Part shown: in pieces, positions 28,837 through 37,714 of the stretch | Position numbering within the stretch: the stretch's first letter is position 1 | Layout of the letters: every line of letters begins with the position of its first letter | Origin: an uncultured Eubacterium sp. | GTDB lineage: Bacteria; Bacillota; Clostridia; Lachnospirales; Lachnospiraceae | Direction: 5' to 3' | Length of the DNA: 64,000 nucleotides | Assembly (NCBI GenBank): GCA_945910225.1 | Contig: CAMDYG010000006.1 | Coordinates: forward strand, 1 to 64,000 | Notes under the pieces: generated by a model | Told to the model about the DNA's origin: nothing | The model's input: the letters and a program-made list of their open reading frames with translations, nothing else | Databases searched by the model: none | Made by a program: the position numbers and the translations under genes

Positions 28837-31065
28837 ATGGCAAAAAAGAAGTTATCTAAAAAGAAAAGAAGGCGGAGAATTATAAGAAGAATAATATTAT
28901 TAGTTATTCTTCTTGCGTTTGCTACAGGTCTTATATTGTTTGCACCAAAGATAATAAAAGTTGCAGCTCTTGCAAAAGATGCCAAAAAGCTTGTTGGACA
29001 GAGTGATGTTGGAACATTTATGGATTCTGGGACGACTGTCATATATGATGCATCTGGCAACGAGTTGTGTACAATGAAAGATTCAAAGGATATGTATTAT
29101 GTGGATATTGCAGATATTCCTGATACGCTTGCGGAATCATTTGTTGTTATGGAAGATAAAGATTTCTATAAGCACAAAGGTATAGACTACAAGGCAATTA
29201 TCAGGGCAATTATTGCTAACACGGAGAATGATGAAATTGTTCAGGGTGCGAGCACGATTACCCAGCAGCTTGCAAAAAACATTTTTCTTAGCCAGGAAGT
29301 TACATGGGAGCGAAAAGTTGAGGAAATGTTTGTTGCAAGAGAACTTGAAAAGAAGTACTCAAAAGACCAGATCCTTGAGTTCTATCTTAATAATATATAT
29401 TTTGGAAATGGTTATTATGGTGTGGGAGCAGCGGCTAAAGGATATTTTGGAAAGGATGTAAACGAACTTTCATTGGCTGAGCAGACATTTATAGCAGCTA
29501 TACCTAATAATCCTACAAGATATAATCCGCTTACTAATTATGATAATACAGTTGGAAGAAGAGATATGATACTTGCAAGGCTGTATGATGAGGATTTTAT
29601 CAACTCAATGAATTATTATACAGCGCTGGATACCCAGGTCGAATTATCACAGCAGCCGGCTGCATCAAAGAATAATTCTGTTGAAACATATGCAAGACAT
29701 TGTGCAACAGAGGGAATGATGCAGGCAAATGGATTTATATTCAGAACTAATTTTGCAGATGAAGACGATTACAACCAGTATAAGCAATTATATGAGGACA
29801 GCTATACATTATTTCAACAAAGATTGTTTTCTGGTGGATATAATGTATATACAAGTATAGATATGCAGCTTCAGGAAGAATTGCAGAGTGCGGTTGATGA
29901 TAATATGGAATCGTATACATCGCAGAAAGATGGCGTTTATGAAATGCAGGCAGCAGCTACATGTATAGATAATTCAACTGGAAATGTTGTAGCTATAGTT
30001 GGTTCGCGCAGCCAGGATCTGGAAGGGTATACGTTAAATCGCGCATACCAGAGTTACAGACAGCCTGGAAGTTCAATTAAACCAATAATAGATTATATTC
30101 CATATCTTCAGATGGGAAATACACCGGATACAATTGTAAAGGATGAATATATACAGGATGGTCCTAAAAATGCAGATGGAACCTATATGGGAGATATAAC
30201 ATTAAGGACAGCGGTTAATCTTTCACGAAATACAGTTGCATGGAATATATTGAAGGAAATTACACCTAAGACGGGCAGCTCATATCTGCTAAACCAGGGA
30301 TTTCATAAGGTGTGGATGGACAAAAACTATAATGCAATAGCAATAGGTGGATTCACATATGGTGTATCAACAGAAGAAATGGCAGGAGCATATGCAACTA
30401 TCGTAAATGACGGCCAGTACAGAAGAGTAACATGTATCAGTTCTATAACTGATGCCAGGGGAAAAGTGATTCTTGACACTGCAGGCAGAGAGGAACAGAT
30501 ATATGATAAAGAATCATGCAGAATGATGACAGATATGTTGAAAACTGTTATTACAGATGGAACGGGAAAGGGAGCTTCGCCTGATAATGCAATAGTAGCA
30601 GGAAAGACAGGAACAACTAATTCTAACTATGATTCGTGGTTCTGCGGATATAGCCAGTATTATACACTGGCAGTATGGCAGGGATATGATTATCCTGCAT
30701 CAATACCACAAAATGTTACTAAACAGATATTCAGGCAGTTTATGCAGGAAGCACATAATGACCTGACAAAAAAGGATTTTCCAAAGTATAAGAATTCAAA
30801 TACGACGGATGAAACAACAAGCCAGGCAGAAACAGAGACGGAAACAGCGAGTGAAACACAGACAGAGACACAGTCTGTTATGGAGACAGAGTCCGCAACG
30901 CAGACACAGAAGAGCAGTCAGGCAGTGTCATCAAGCCAGATGGAGACTGGAGTGATCAGGGATAATGATGAAACAGTAAGTGTTAAACAGGAAAGTACTG
31001 CAGGTGCAGGTAATGCGGATACTGATAAACCAGCAGAGACAAAGAATGATAATCTGGTATATTGA
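28837..31065 (+). CDS. Class A penicillin-binding protein (bifunctional transglycosylase/transpeptidase)
   Basis: A 742-residue peptidoglycan polymerase. A very basic cytoplasmic N-terminus (KKKLSKKKRRRRIIRR) precedes one membrane helix. The GT51 domain has VVMEDKDFYKHKGID with the catalytic Glu near 105, GASTITQQLAKN, 'RKVEEMFVARELEKKYSKDQILEFYLN' and the 'FGNGYYGVGAAAKGYFG' region. The transpeptidase has SxxK in PGSSIKP (about 412), SRN in NLSRNTVAW and KTG in GKTGTTN (about 589). A low-complexity Thr/Glu/Gln/Ser tail ends the protein. A terminator follows. Confidence 0.96.
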   Translation: MAKKKLSKKKRRRRIIRRIILLVILLAFATGLILFAPKIIKVAALAKDAKKLVGQSDVGTFMDSGTTVIYDASGNELCTMKDSKDMYYVDIADIPDTLAESFVVMEDKDFYKHKGIDYKAIIRAIIANTENDEIVQGASTITQQLAKNIFLSQEVTWERKVEEMFVARELEKKYSKDQILEFYLNNIYFGNGYYGVGAAAKGYFGKDVNELSLAEQTFIAAIPNNPTRYNPLTNYDNTVGRRDMILARLYDEDFINSMNYYTALDTQVELSQQPAASKNNSVETYARHCATEGMMQANGFIFRTNFADEDDYNQYKQLYEDSYTLFQQRLFSGGYNVYTSIDMQLQEELQSAVDDNMESYTSQKDGVYEMQAAATCIDNSTGNVVAIVGSRSQDLEGYTLNRAYQSYRQPGSSIKPIIDYIPYLQMGNTPDTIVKDEYIQDGPKNADGTYMGDITLRTAVNLSRNTVAWNILKEITPKTGSSYLLNQGFHKVWMDKNYNAIAIGGFTYGVSTEEMAGAYATIVNDGQYRRVTCISSITDARGKVILDTAGREEQIYDKESCRMMTDMLKTVITDGTGKGASPDNAIVAGKTGTTNSNYDSWFCGYSQYYTLAVWQGYDYPASIPQNVTKQIFRQFMQEAHNDLTKKDFPKYKNSNTTDETTSQAETETETASETQTETQSVMETESATQTQKSSQAVSSSQMETGVIRDNDETVSVKQESTAGAGNADTDKPAETKNDNLVY

Positions 31066-31079
31066 TTGCAAAAGAATTA

Positions 31080-31113
31080 AAAAAGGAACCCGGCTTATGC
31101 TGGGTTCCTTTTT
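31080..31113. terminator. Bidirectional terminator between the PBP gene and prs
   Basis: AAAAAGGAACCC pairs with GGGTTCCTTTTT with further inner pairing around a 4-nt loop; A and T tracts serve both strands. Confidence 0.95.
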
Positions 31114-31123
31114 GATATTATAA

Positions 31124-32308
31124 TTACTTGCCATAATGACGTTCGTTATATTCTTTAACTCTCTGCTGAATTCTTTCAACAGGACTTAAGAGGTTGCTGA
31201 TTGAAGAATCATGATTGAGTGTATCAATAAGAAGAGCCATATACTTGCTCATATCAACATTGATATACCATGGCTTAGAAAGGAGTTCTTCTGGCTGATA
31301 TACAAGGTTAGTTGTAAGAATTCTGTCAATAACACCATTCTCATAAGCTTCATCAAATTTCTTGAATCCATTAGTGAAAAGACCAAATGTAGTAGCACAG
31401 AATACTCTGCTGGCACCACGTTTCTTAAGCTCAGAAGCAACATCAATCATACTCTCACCAGAAGAAATCATATCATCGATGATAATTACATCTTTGCCTT
31501 CAACATTAGTTCCAAGGAATTCATGTGCAACAATAGGGTTACGACCATTTACAATTTTAGTGTAATCTCTTCTCTTGTAGAACATACCCATATCAAGTCC
31601 GAGAACGTTGGCAAAGTAAACAGCACGTCCCATACCACCTTCATCAGGGCTGATAACCATCATATGGTCACTGTCAATGTGAAGGTCGTCCACATTAAGA
31701 AGAAGATACTTGATAAACTGATATGTGCACGAAACAGATTCAAATCCCTTAAGAGGAATAGCATTGTGTACTCTAGGGTCATGTGCATCAAAAGTGATGA
31801 TATTCTCAACACCCATATCTGTAAGTTCCTGAAGCATAAGTGCACAATCAAGAGATTCTCTTCCAGTTCTCTTATGCTGTCTTGATTCATAAAGGAAAGG
31901 CATGATTACATTAATTCTTCTTGCCTTACCACCAGCAGCAGCAATTACTCTCTTAAGATCAGCATAGTGATCATCAGGAGACATATGGTTCTTGAAACCG
32001 CAAACAGTATATTCAAGGCTGTAGTTGCAGACATCAAGCATAATATATAAGTCATGACCACGGACAGAATCTACAAGAACGCCCTTTCCTTCTCCTGAGC
32101 CGAATCTAGGAGTCTTAGCATTAACAATATAACTGTCTCTCTTATATCCTGCAAAATTAAGGGTAGAAGTATTCTCGTTCTGACGCTGCTCTCTCCACTT
32201 TACAAGGTACTCGTCAACTTTCTTTCCCATCTGTGTGCAGCTTGCTAATGGGATAATACCTAAAGTTCCGTAAGGAATAGTTTCTGTGTGTCTTTCATCA
32301 CGTGGCAT
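31124..32308 (-). CDS. prs: Ribose-phosphate pyrophosphokinase (long form)
   Basis: The enzyme makes PRPP from ribose-5-phosphate and ATP for nucleotide, His and Trp synthesis. Conserved segments are 'RINVIMPFLYESRQHKRTGRESL', 'IITFDAHDPRVHNAI' (catalytic-loop His), 'ISPDEGGMGRA' and the PRPP-binding loop 'VIIIDDMISSGESMIDVA'. At 394 residues it is about 75 longer than the standard enzyme, with extra N- and C-terminal sequence, so it belongs to a divergent clade. The start at ATG 32308 has GGAGG upstream; the track start at 32395 runs through the promoter. Rules of allosteric control may differ from the classic form. Confidence 0.9.
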   Translation of the reverse strand: MPRDERHTETIPYGTLGIIPLASCTQMGKKVDEYLVKWREQRQNENTSTLNFAGYKRDSYIVNAKTPRFGSGEGKGVLVDSVRGHDLYIMLDVCNYSLEYTVCGFKNHMSPDDHYADLKRVIAAAGGKARRINVIMPFLYESRQHKRTGRESLDCALMLQELTDMGVENIITFDAHDPRVHNAIPLKGFESVSCTYQFIKYLLLNVDDLHIDSDHMMVISPDEGGMGRAVYFANVLGLDMGMFYKRRDYTKIVNGRNPIVAHEFLGTNVEGKDVIIIDDMISSGESMIDVASELKKRGASRVFCATTFGLFTNGFKKFDEAYENGVIDRILTTNLVYQPEELLSKPWYINVDMSKYMALLIDTLNHDSSISNLLSPVERIQQRVKEYNERHYGK

Positions 32309-32354
32309 AATAAATAATCCTCCATAAAGTATAATAATTAAACATACATATAAA

Positions 32355-32385
32355 AATATAAACATTGACGGGTAATAAGTCAATG
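32355..32385 (-). promoter_or_regulatory. prs promoter with an inverted repeat over the -35 and spacer
   Basis: On the minus strand TTGACT, 17 bp, TATATT. CATTGAC-N9-GTCAATG (32363-32385) covers the -35 and most of the spacer, an arrangement expected for a repressor site. Confidence 0.6.
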
Positions 32386-32413
32386 ATATATTCACATAAA
32401 AATAACCGGCAGT

Positions 32414-33406
32414 CTATCTTGGAGATAAACGTTTCATACATCTTATATCATCTCCAAAAAGCCGCAGAATAGAGTAGGCACTGACTAATCTGGAAAAAAT
32501 GCGCTGGGAATAACGTGATTCTATATCTGGCATTTCAAGATTAGAAGATATAATGACACTCTTGCGTCTTAACATTCTTTCATTGATTACATAGAACAGA
32601 TTAGAGAAATTATAGCTTGACCCATTCTCAGTTCCGAGATCATCAATTATAAGAAGATCACATTCAAGAAAGAACGATGTGTCAAATCTGGATTCGCCAT
32701 AATCTTTGTAGTCACCGCTCTTAAAAGCATCAAAGAATTCACCTGCAGTAAGATATATAATGCTGTGGCATGAATCCATGAGTGCTTTGGCTATGCAGTT
32801 GGATAAAAATGTTTTACCAACACCTGTCTGACCTATAAACAAAAGATTAGAAAAAGTGTTGTCAAAATTGTCAACGAATTCGTGACATACATTAAGAACC
32901 TTTTGCATATTATTATAAGGTGTGAGCCCTGTGGCGGGATCAACATCAGTGTTGTTGTACCATTTAAGAGAGAATGTATCGAAATTCTCATTATTGGTTA
33001 TATTCTTGAGATTGGAATCCTTATATATCAGGTCAATTGCTTTCTTATTAAAGCATATGCATCTATTGCCATTAACATACCCTGAATCTTTACAGTAAGG
33101 ACAAGTATATATATCATCAAGATAATCTGCAGGCTTACCAATCGAAGCCAGAGCAGATGCCCGTTTTAAGCGTAGTGTCTGAAGCGCAGAGTCTAATTCA
33201 TCAGCAGTCGAGTCAGATGAATCTGAACTTATGCGTGCTCTGGCGTTTGCCATAGATATATCTATAATTGAGGAATCAATATCTGCTATCTGTGGGCATA
33301 ATGATATAACTTCATCATAACGCTCCTGCTGGATATGACGATTAGCTGTTCTGATATCATCGTAAATTCTCATTATAGACTCATGTTGGGTATTACTTAA
33401 AGGCAT
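32414..33406 (-). CDS. dnaI: Helicase loader DnaI/DnaC-type AAA+ ATPase
   Basis: A 330-residue protein that loads DnaB onto DNA at the origin. The N-terminal helicase-binding part ends in a zinc motif (CPYCKDSGYVNGNRCICF). The AAA+ domain has Walker A GQTGVGKTFLSNCIA, Walker B LLIIDDLGTEN, sensor 'VIISSNLEM' and the arginine-finger region 'RYSQRIFSRL'. AGGAGG precedes the ATG. dnaD lies 20 bp upstream in the same transcript, matching the Bacillus dnaB-dnaI pair. Confidence 0.93.
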   Translation of the reverse strand: MPLSNTQHESIMRIYDDIRTANRHIQQERYDEVISLCPQIADIDSSIIDISMANARARISSDSSDSTADELDSALQTLRLKRASALASIGKPADYLDDIYTCPYCKDSGYVNGNRCICFNKKAIDLIYKDSNLKNITNNENFDTFSLKWYNNTDVDPATGLTPYNNMQKVLNVCHEFVDNFDNTFSNLLFIGQTGVGKTFLSNCIAKALMDSCHSIIYLTAGEFFDAFKSGDYKDYGESRFDTSFFLECDLLIIDDLGTENGSSYNFSNLFYVINERMLRRKSVIISSNLEMPDIESRYSQRIFSRLVSAYSILRLFGDDIRCMKRLSPR

Positions 33407-33426
33407 CGTGTTCCTCCTGTTACGGA

Positions 33427-34590
33427 TTAATTATTATTACTTAGCAAAGAATTATACCAGTCATCAGACTTTTTAGGACGCTGCTGGTAGTTGTTAAAGC
33501 GGTTAGCGTTCTGCTTGATAACATTACCAGACTTGGTACTCTTGGAAGCTTTAGAGGCTTCATACTGGGCATCAGCTTTTTTAATATCATCGGAATTTCT
33601 TATATTAGATGAATTCCATTTTGTGAGAATTGAATCAGCGTATTCAAAGCTTGGCTGATGAGTAGCTTTAAGAGTTCTGTTACAGGCTTCAACAATCATA
33701 TCTGTATCAAAGCAGAATACATCAGTCCATTTAGAAATAAGCTGTTTCTCAGTCTGTCCTGGCTCTCTGTTATTAAGTCCGAACGCACGCATTACACTAT
33801 ATACAGCTTCATTATGAGATGATACTTCATCACGTGCAGCTTCTACAGTGTTGATGCCTTCTTCAGCCCATGATAAGGCAATCTTTTCAATATATCTTAA
33901 AGCAGTCTTACCTTTTGATACACAATACTCAAAGAGATATTCAATAAGATCTGCAGGGAAGTGAAGTGTATCATAAAAATATACGATGGCGTTAACTTCT
34001 GAGTCAGATAAAGTCTTTCCAAGATAAGTCTGGACTACAAAAAGGAGCATTGAAAAATCATCATTGGATGAAAGCTCATTAAGCTTCTCTGCCGGAGCTG
34101 TAATCTTAGAAGGTTCAATATCATTAAAGCTTATGCTGCTGTTGATTCTGCTTATTGGTACAACATTAGCGCTTGAATCAGGCGTTCCAGAGTATCCTGC
34201 AACATTGCGCTGTGATGAGTAATTGTCTTCAATTTCAGATAAATCTGTATGTACAGGCGCTTTGGTATTGTCAGGCTTAGGACTGTTATCAGTAGATACA
34301 GCTTTAAATGTTATACCGCATAACTGCTTGTTATTGTCGTATGACAAAGATAAAAGACCAAGCTTGTCCCAATATCTTAACGCACGCATTATATCATTCT
34401 CTGTCTGATTAAAAGTATCAGCAATATGAGAGATGCTTAAATTATTACTGCTTCGGGAAAGCAAGCGTAACAGATACAGATATACCTTAACAAAGTCTCC
34501 GTTAGCGGATGGAACGTATTGGTCTATAAAAATATCAGAAACTGCGGTGTAACCAGAAGCAGTCTCTGAAGATAAATTCAGATTATTCAT
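33427..34590 (-). CDS. dnaD: DnaD/DnaB-family replication initiation protein
   Basis: A 387-residue protein. The N-terminal winged-helix region ('GDFVKVYLYLLRLLSRSSNNLSISHIADTFNQTENDIMRALRYWDKLGLLSL' region) is followed by an unstructured Ser/Asn linker. Two DnaB_2-type domains then follow, the first at 'FSMLLFVVQTYLGKTLSDSEVNAIVYFYDTLHFPADLIEYLFEYC' and a second degenerate copy around 'AVYSVMRAFGLNNREPGQTE'. A basic Asn/Gln tail ends the protein. Such proteins remodel origin DNA and recruit the loader. A DnaA-box array lies just upstream. Confidence 0.85.
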   Translation of the reverse strand: MNNLNLSSETASGYTAVSDIFIDQYVPSANGDFVKVYLYLLRLLSRSSNNLSISHIADTFNQTENDIMRALRYWDKLGLLSLSYDNNKQLCGITFKAVSTDNSPKPDNTKAPVHTDLSEIEDNYSSQRNVAGYSGTPDSSANVVPISRINSSISFNDIEPSKITAPAEKLNELSSNDDFSMLLFVVQTYLGKTLSDSEVNAIVYFYDTLHFPADLIEYLFEYCVSKGKTALRYIEKIALSWAEEGINTVEAARDEVSSHNEAVYSVMRAFGLNNREPGQTEKQLISKWTDVFCFDTDMIVEACNRTLKATHQPSFEYADSILTKWNSSNIRNSDDIKKADAQYEASKASKSTKSGNVIKQNANRFNNYQQRPKKSDDWYNSLLSNNN

Positions 34591-34620
34591 GGTATCATTC
34601 TCCCCAAATGTTATGAGCAG

Positions 34621-34649
34621 ATTATACCACTGAAAAAAATAAATGCAAA
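34621..34649 (-). promoter_or_regulatory. Promoter of dnaD-dnaI
   Basis: On the minus strand TTTGCA, 17 bp, extended -10 TGG-TATAAT. A 13-bp palindrome CGCACCAGGTGCG (34651-34663) abuts the -35. Confidence 0.65.
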
Positions 34650-34674
34650 GCGCACCAGGTGCGGAAAGGAGGTT

Positions 34675-34820
34675 TGTGGAAAATGTGGATAATGTGGATA
34701 AATGATAAGGGAACTTAACAAAGGTGCATAAAACAGGAATTTAAAAATTTACAAAATAAAAAATTATCCACAACTTTTATTCACAAATAAGTGGCAAAAA
34801 ATTGTGGATAATGTGGATAA
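34675..34820. promoter_or_regulatory. DnaA-box array upstream of dnaD-dnaI
   Basis: Five perfect DnaA boxes (TTATCCACA or its complement TGTGGATAA) and two one-mismatch boxes occur in 146 bp. Three abut exactly (34675-34683 TGTGGAAAA, 34684-34692, 34693-34701). Two face the other way (34764-34772; 34777-34785 TTATTCACA). Two more abut (34803-34811, 34812-34820). An AT-rich stretch lies between the groups (about 34731-34763). The array is 25 bp upstream of the dnaD -35. DnaA binding is expected from the consensus; regulation of dnaD-dnaI or DnaA titration is inferred, and origin activity is possible. Confidence 0.9.
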
Positions 34821-34855
34821 CTTTGTTGAAAAAGTTCAGATTGGTTGAAAACTTA

Positions 34856-36235
34856 CTATTTAAGCAAGTCTTCACCTATTTTGTAAACATCACCAGCGCC
34901 CATAGTTATTAACAAGTCACCGTTGATACAATTTTTTAATAAATATTTTTCAATGTCCTCAAAATTATCAATGTATACACATTCTTTTCCGAGAGACTTG
35001 ATCTTTTCACATAAATCAGCCGAACTGATTCCGAGAGTATCAGTCTCTCTTGCTGCATATATTTTTGCGAGGACAACCTTATCAGCGTGGCTTAATGCAT
35101 CAGCAAATTCATTGAATAATAGCTTTGTGCGTGAATATGTATGAGGCTGAAAAACGACCCATATATGATTGTGAGGATAGTGGGCAGCAGAACTTAATGT
35201 TGCACGTATTTCATCCGGATGGTGAGCATAGTCATCAATGACAGTCACACCATTAAAAGTTCCTTTTTTCTCAAATCTTCGGTTAGTGCCTTTAAAGTTG
35301 GCAAGACCGGCTTTGATGTGATCCATATCAACATACAGCTTTTTTGCAGCAGCAATAGCGGCAAGAGAGTTATATACATTATGGAGACCAGGAACGCCAA
35401 GAGTTATGGAGTCAGCCTTCTTGTTATTAATAAGAAGAGAATAGGTGCATCTGCCAAAATCATCATAAGTGATGTCACATGCACTATACATGCTGATTTC
35501 TGGATCAGAACCAAAAGTAATGACTTCACAGTCGGTATCCTTATAAAAATAGTCATAATTATCAATGTCGGTATTAATTATAAGTGTTCCGTCTGATGGA
35601 AGCTTTTCAGTAAAAAGCTTAAATGAATGACGGATATCATTAATGTCTTTAAAGAAGTCAAGATGATCTTCTTTAACATTGAGAATTATGTTCATGGTTG
35701 GATTAAATGATAAAAAACTGTTGGTGTATTCGCATGCTTCTGCTACAAAATATTTGTCACCACCAACTCTGGTGTTGCCACCGATACTGTTAAGTATGCC
35801 GCCTACAGAAATAGTGGGGTCCATATTGGCAGAAAGCAGAATTTCAGAAATCATGGATGTAGTAGTTGTTTTTCCGTGAGTTCCGGCTATATTAATGGCA
35901 TTATCATATATTGTCATTATCTGACCGAGAAGTTCGGCACGTGTAAGCATTGGAATTCCTGCGGTTCTGGCTGCTACAAATTCTGGATTGTCTGGGTGGA
36001 TTGCTGCTGTATATACAACAAGATCTATATCATTAGTAATATTACCGGCGCTTTGAGGGATGGAAATTAAACATCCATCACCAGTAAGTTCGTCGGTAAG
36101 CGCTGATGAGTTAGAATCGGAACCTGAAATAGTAAAACCTTTAGATAAAAGAATTTTGGCAAGTCCGCTCATACTGATACCACCTATGCCAATGAAGTGT
36201 ATATGGATAGGGTTGTTGAAATCAATCTTGTACAT
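34856..36235 (-). CDS. murC: UDP-N-acetylmuramate--L-alanine ligase
   Basis: A 459-residue Mur ligase adding L-Ala to UDP-MurNAc, the first stem-peptide step. N-terminal 'HFIGIGGISMSGLAKILL', ATP loop GTHGKTTTTSMI, 'EDHLDFFKD', 'VPGLHNVYNSLAAIAAA', 'DDYAHHPDEIRATL' and 'VVFQPHTYSRT' are all MurC signatures. AAGGAAGG precedes the ATG. It lies upstream of dnaD on the same strand; no clear terminator separates them. Confidence 0.97.
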   Translation of the reverse strand: MYKIDFNNPIHIHFIGIGGISMSGLAKILLSKGFTISGSDSNSSALTDELTGDGCLISIPQSAGNITNDIDLVVYTAAIHPDNPEFVAARTAGIPMLTRAELLGQIMTIYDNAINIAGTHGKTTTTSMISEILLSANMDPTISVGGILNSIGGNTRVGGDKYFVAEACEYTNSFLSFNPTMNIILNVKEDHLDFFKDINDIRHSFKLFTEKLPSDGTLIINTDIDNYDYFYKDTDCEVITFGSDPEISMYSACDITYDDFGRCTYSLLINNKKADSITLGVPGLHNVYNSLAAIAAAKKLYVDMDHIKAGLANFKGTNRRFEKKGTFNGVTVIDDYAHHPDEIRATLSSAAHYPHNHIWVVFQPHTYSRTKLLFNEFADALSHADKVVLAKIYAARETDTLGISSADLCEKIKSLGKECVYIDNFEDIEKYLLKNCINGDLLITMGAGDVYKIGEDLLK

Positions 36236-36269
36236 GATATTTTCCTTCCTTGAAATTAGTGTTTAATAT

Positions 36270-36298
36270 ATTGTATGACTTATTGAGCCATTTTTCAA
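36270..36298 (-). promoter_or_regulatory. Promoter of murC
   Basis: On the minus strand TTGAAA, a 17-bp spacer and TACAAT, about 35 bp upstream of the ATG. Confidence 0.65.
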
Positions 36299-36368
36299 AT
36301 CTTTCTTTATTATATAGTGTATGAAATAGAAATTGTTCAAAATTATGTACAAAAACATTAAAAACATT

Positions 36369-36397
36369 TTTACTTAGAGATAGTAATATGGTATAAT
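36369..36397 (+). promoter_or_regulatory. Promoter of glgC-glgD
   Basis: TTTACT, a 17-bp spacer, extended -10 TGG-TATAAT; 46 bp before glgC. Confidence 0.7.
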
Positions 36398-36442
36398 CAA
36401 TATATCTTATAGCAGTTAAAATTTAACATCAGAGGTGATAGC

Positions 36443-37714
36443 ATGATTAAAAAAGAAATGATTGCAATGTTACTTGCTGGAGGTCAGGGAAGCCGATTGG
36501 GTGTTCTTACATCTAAAGTGGCAAAGCCGGCAGTAGCATTTGGCGGAAAGTACAGAATAATAGACTTTCCTCTCAGTAACTGTATTAATTCGGGTATAGA
36601 TACAGTCGGAGTATTGACACAGTATCAGCCACTTCGTCTTAATACTCATATAGGAATAGGCATTCCTTGGGATCTGGATCGTAATGTTGGAGGCGTCTCA
36701 GTCCTTCCACCATATGAGAAGAGTCAGAATAGTGAATGGTATACAGGGACAGCTAATGCCATTTATCAGAATCTTGAATATATGGAACAGTATCATCCGG
36801 AGTATGTTCTTATTCTGTCAGGTGACCATATATATAAGATGGATTACAAGATAATGCTTGATTATCACAAGGCTAATAATGCAGATATTACAATTGCAGC
36901 TATGCCAGTTCCAATGGAGGAAGCAAGCAGATTCGGAGTAGTTGTTACTGATCAGGATAACAAGATAACAGAATTTGAGGAGAAGCCAGAGCATCCAAAG
37001 AGCAATCTTGCTTCAATGGGTATATACATATTCAGCTGGAAGGTGCTTAAAGAAGCACTTGTTAAGCTTAAAGACCAGCAGGAGTGTGATTTTGGAAAGC
37101 ATGTAATTCCATATTGCTTTAACAATAATAAGAGAATATTTGCCTATGAGTATAATGGATATTGGAAAGATGTAGGAACATTAAGCTCATATTGGGAAGC
37201 TAACATGGAACTTATTGATATTATTCCGGTATTTAATCTGTACGAGGAGTTCTGGAAGATATATACGAAGACAGATACTATTCCACCACAGTACATAGCT
37301 AAAGATGCTTATATTGAGAAGAGTATTATTGGTGATGGAACAGAGGTATATGGAAGAGTATTTAACTCTGTAATAGGTTCTGGTGTAGTTATTGAAGAAG
37401 GCTGTGTAATCAGAGATTCAATAATTATGAATAATTCCCATATTAAGAAAAATACAACAATTACTAAGTCAATTATTGCAGAAGATGTAACAATTGGAGA
37501 GAATGTAGAACTTGGCGTTGGAGAAGAAGCAGAAAATGTTAAGTTCCCTAAGATATACAATTCCGGACTTGTTACTATTGGAGAATGGTCAGTTGTTCCA
37601 GACAATGTAAAAGTTGGAAAGAATACAGCTATATCGGGAGAGACAACATTGCAGGATTACCCTAATGGTGAATTACCAGGTGGAGGCATAATAATTAAGG
37701 CAGGTGATAATTAA
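36443..37714 (+). CDS. glgC: Glucose-1-phosphate adenylyltransferase, catalytic subunit
   Basis: The 423-residue enzyme makes ADP-glucose for glycogen synthesis. The nucleotidyltransferase loop is [23 protein letters not shown], intact for PPi binding. '[15 protein letters not shown]', '[13 protein letters not shown]' and the 'EKPEHP' region follow. The C-terminal half is a left-handed beta helix with hexad repeats ('[24 protein letters not shown]'). AGAGGTGA precedes the ATG. The stop overlaps the glgD start (TAATG). Confidence 0.97.
   Translation: MIKKEMIAMLLAGGQGSRLGVLTSKVAKPAVAFGGKYRIIDFPLSNCINSGIDTVGVLTQYQPLRLNTHIGIGIPWDLDRNVGGVSVLPPYEKSQNSEWYTGTANAIYQNLEYMEQYHPEYVLILSGDHIYKMDYKIMLDYHKANNADITIAAMPVPMEEASRFGVVVTDQDNKITEFEEKPEHPKSNLASMGIYIFSWKVLKEALVKLKDQQECDFGKHVIPYCFNNNKRIFAYEYNGYWKDVGTLSSYWEANMELIDIIPVFNLYEEFWKIYTKTDTIPPQYIAKDAYIEKSIIGDGTEVYGRVFNSVIGSGVVIEEGCVIRDSIIMNNSHIKKNTTITKSIIAEDVTIGENVELGVGEEAENVKFPKIYNSGLVTIGEWSVVPDNVKVGKNTAISGETTLQDYPNGELPGGGIIIKAGDN

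Noticed and set aside
31211-31885. 224-aa plus-strand ORF opposite prs
   Set aside because: Antisense to a conserved gene; Lys/Asn/Ile/Ser-rich composition of a shadow.
34591-34855. Calling the DnaA-box array the chromosomal origin oriC
   Set aside because: The boxes are real, but dnaA/dnaN are not adjacent and no skew analysis was possible, so only a DnaA-box array is claimed.
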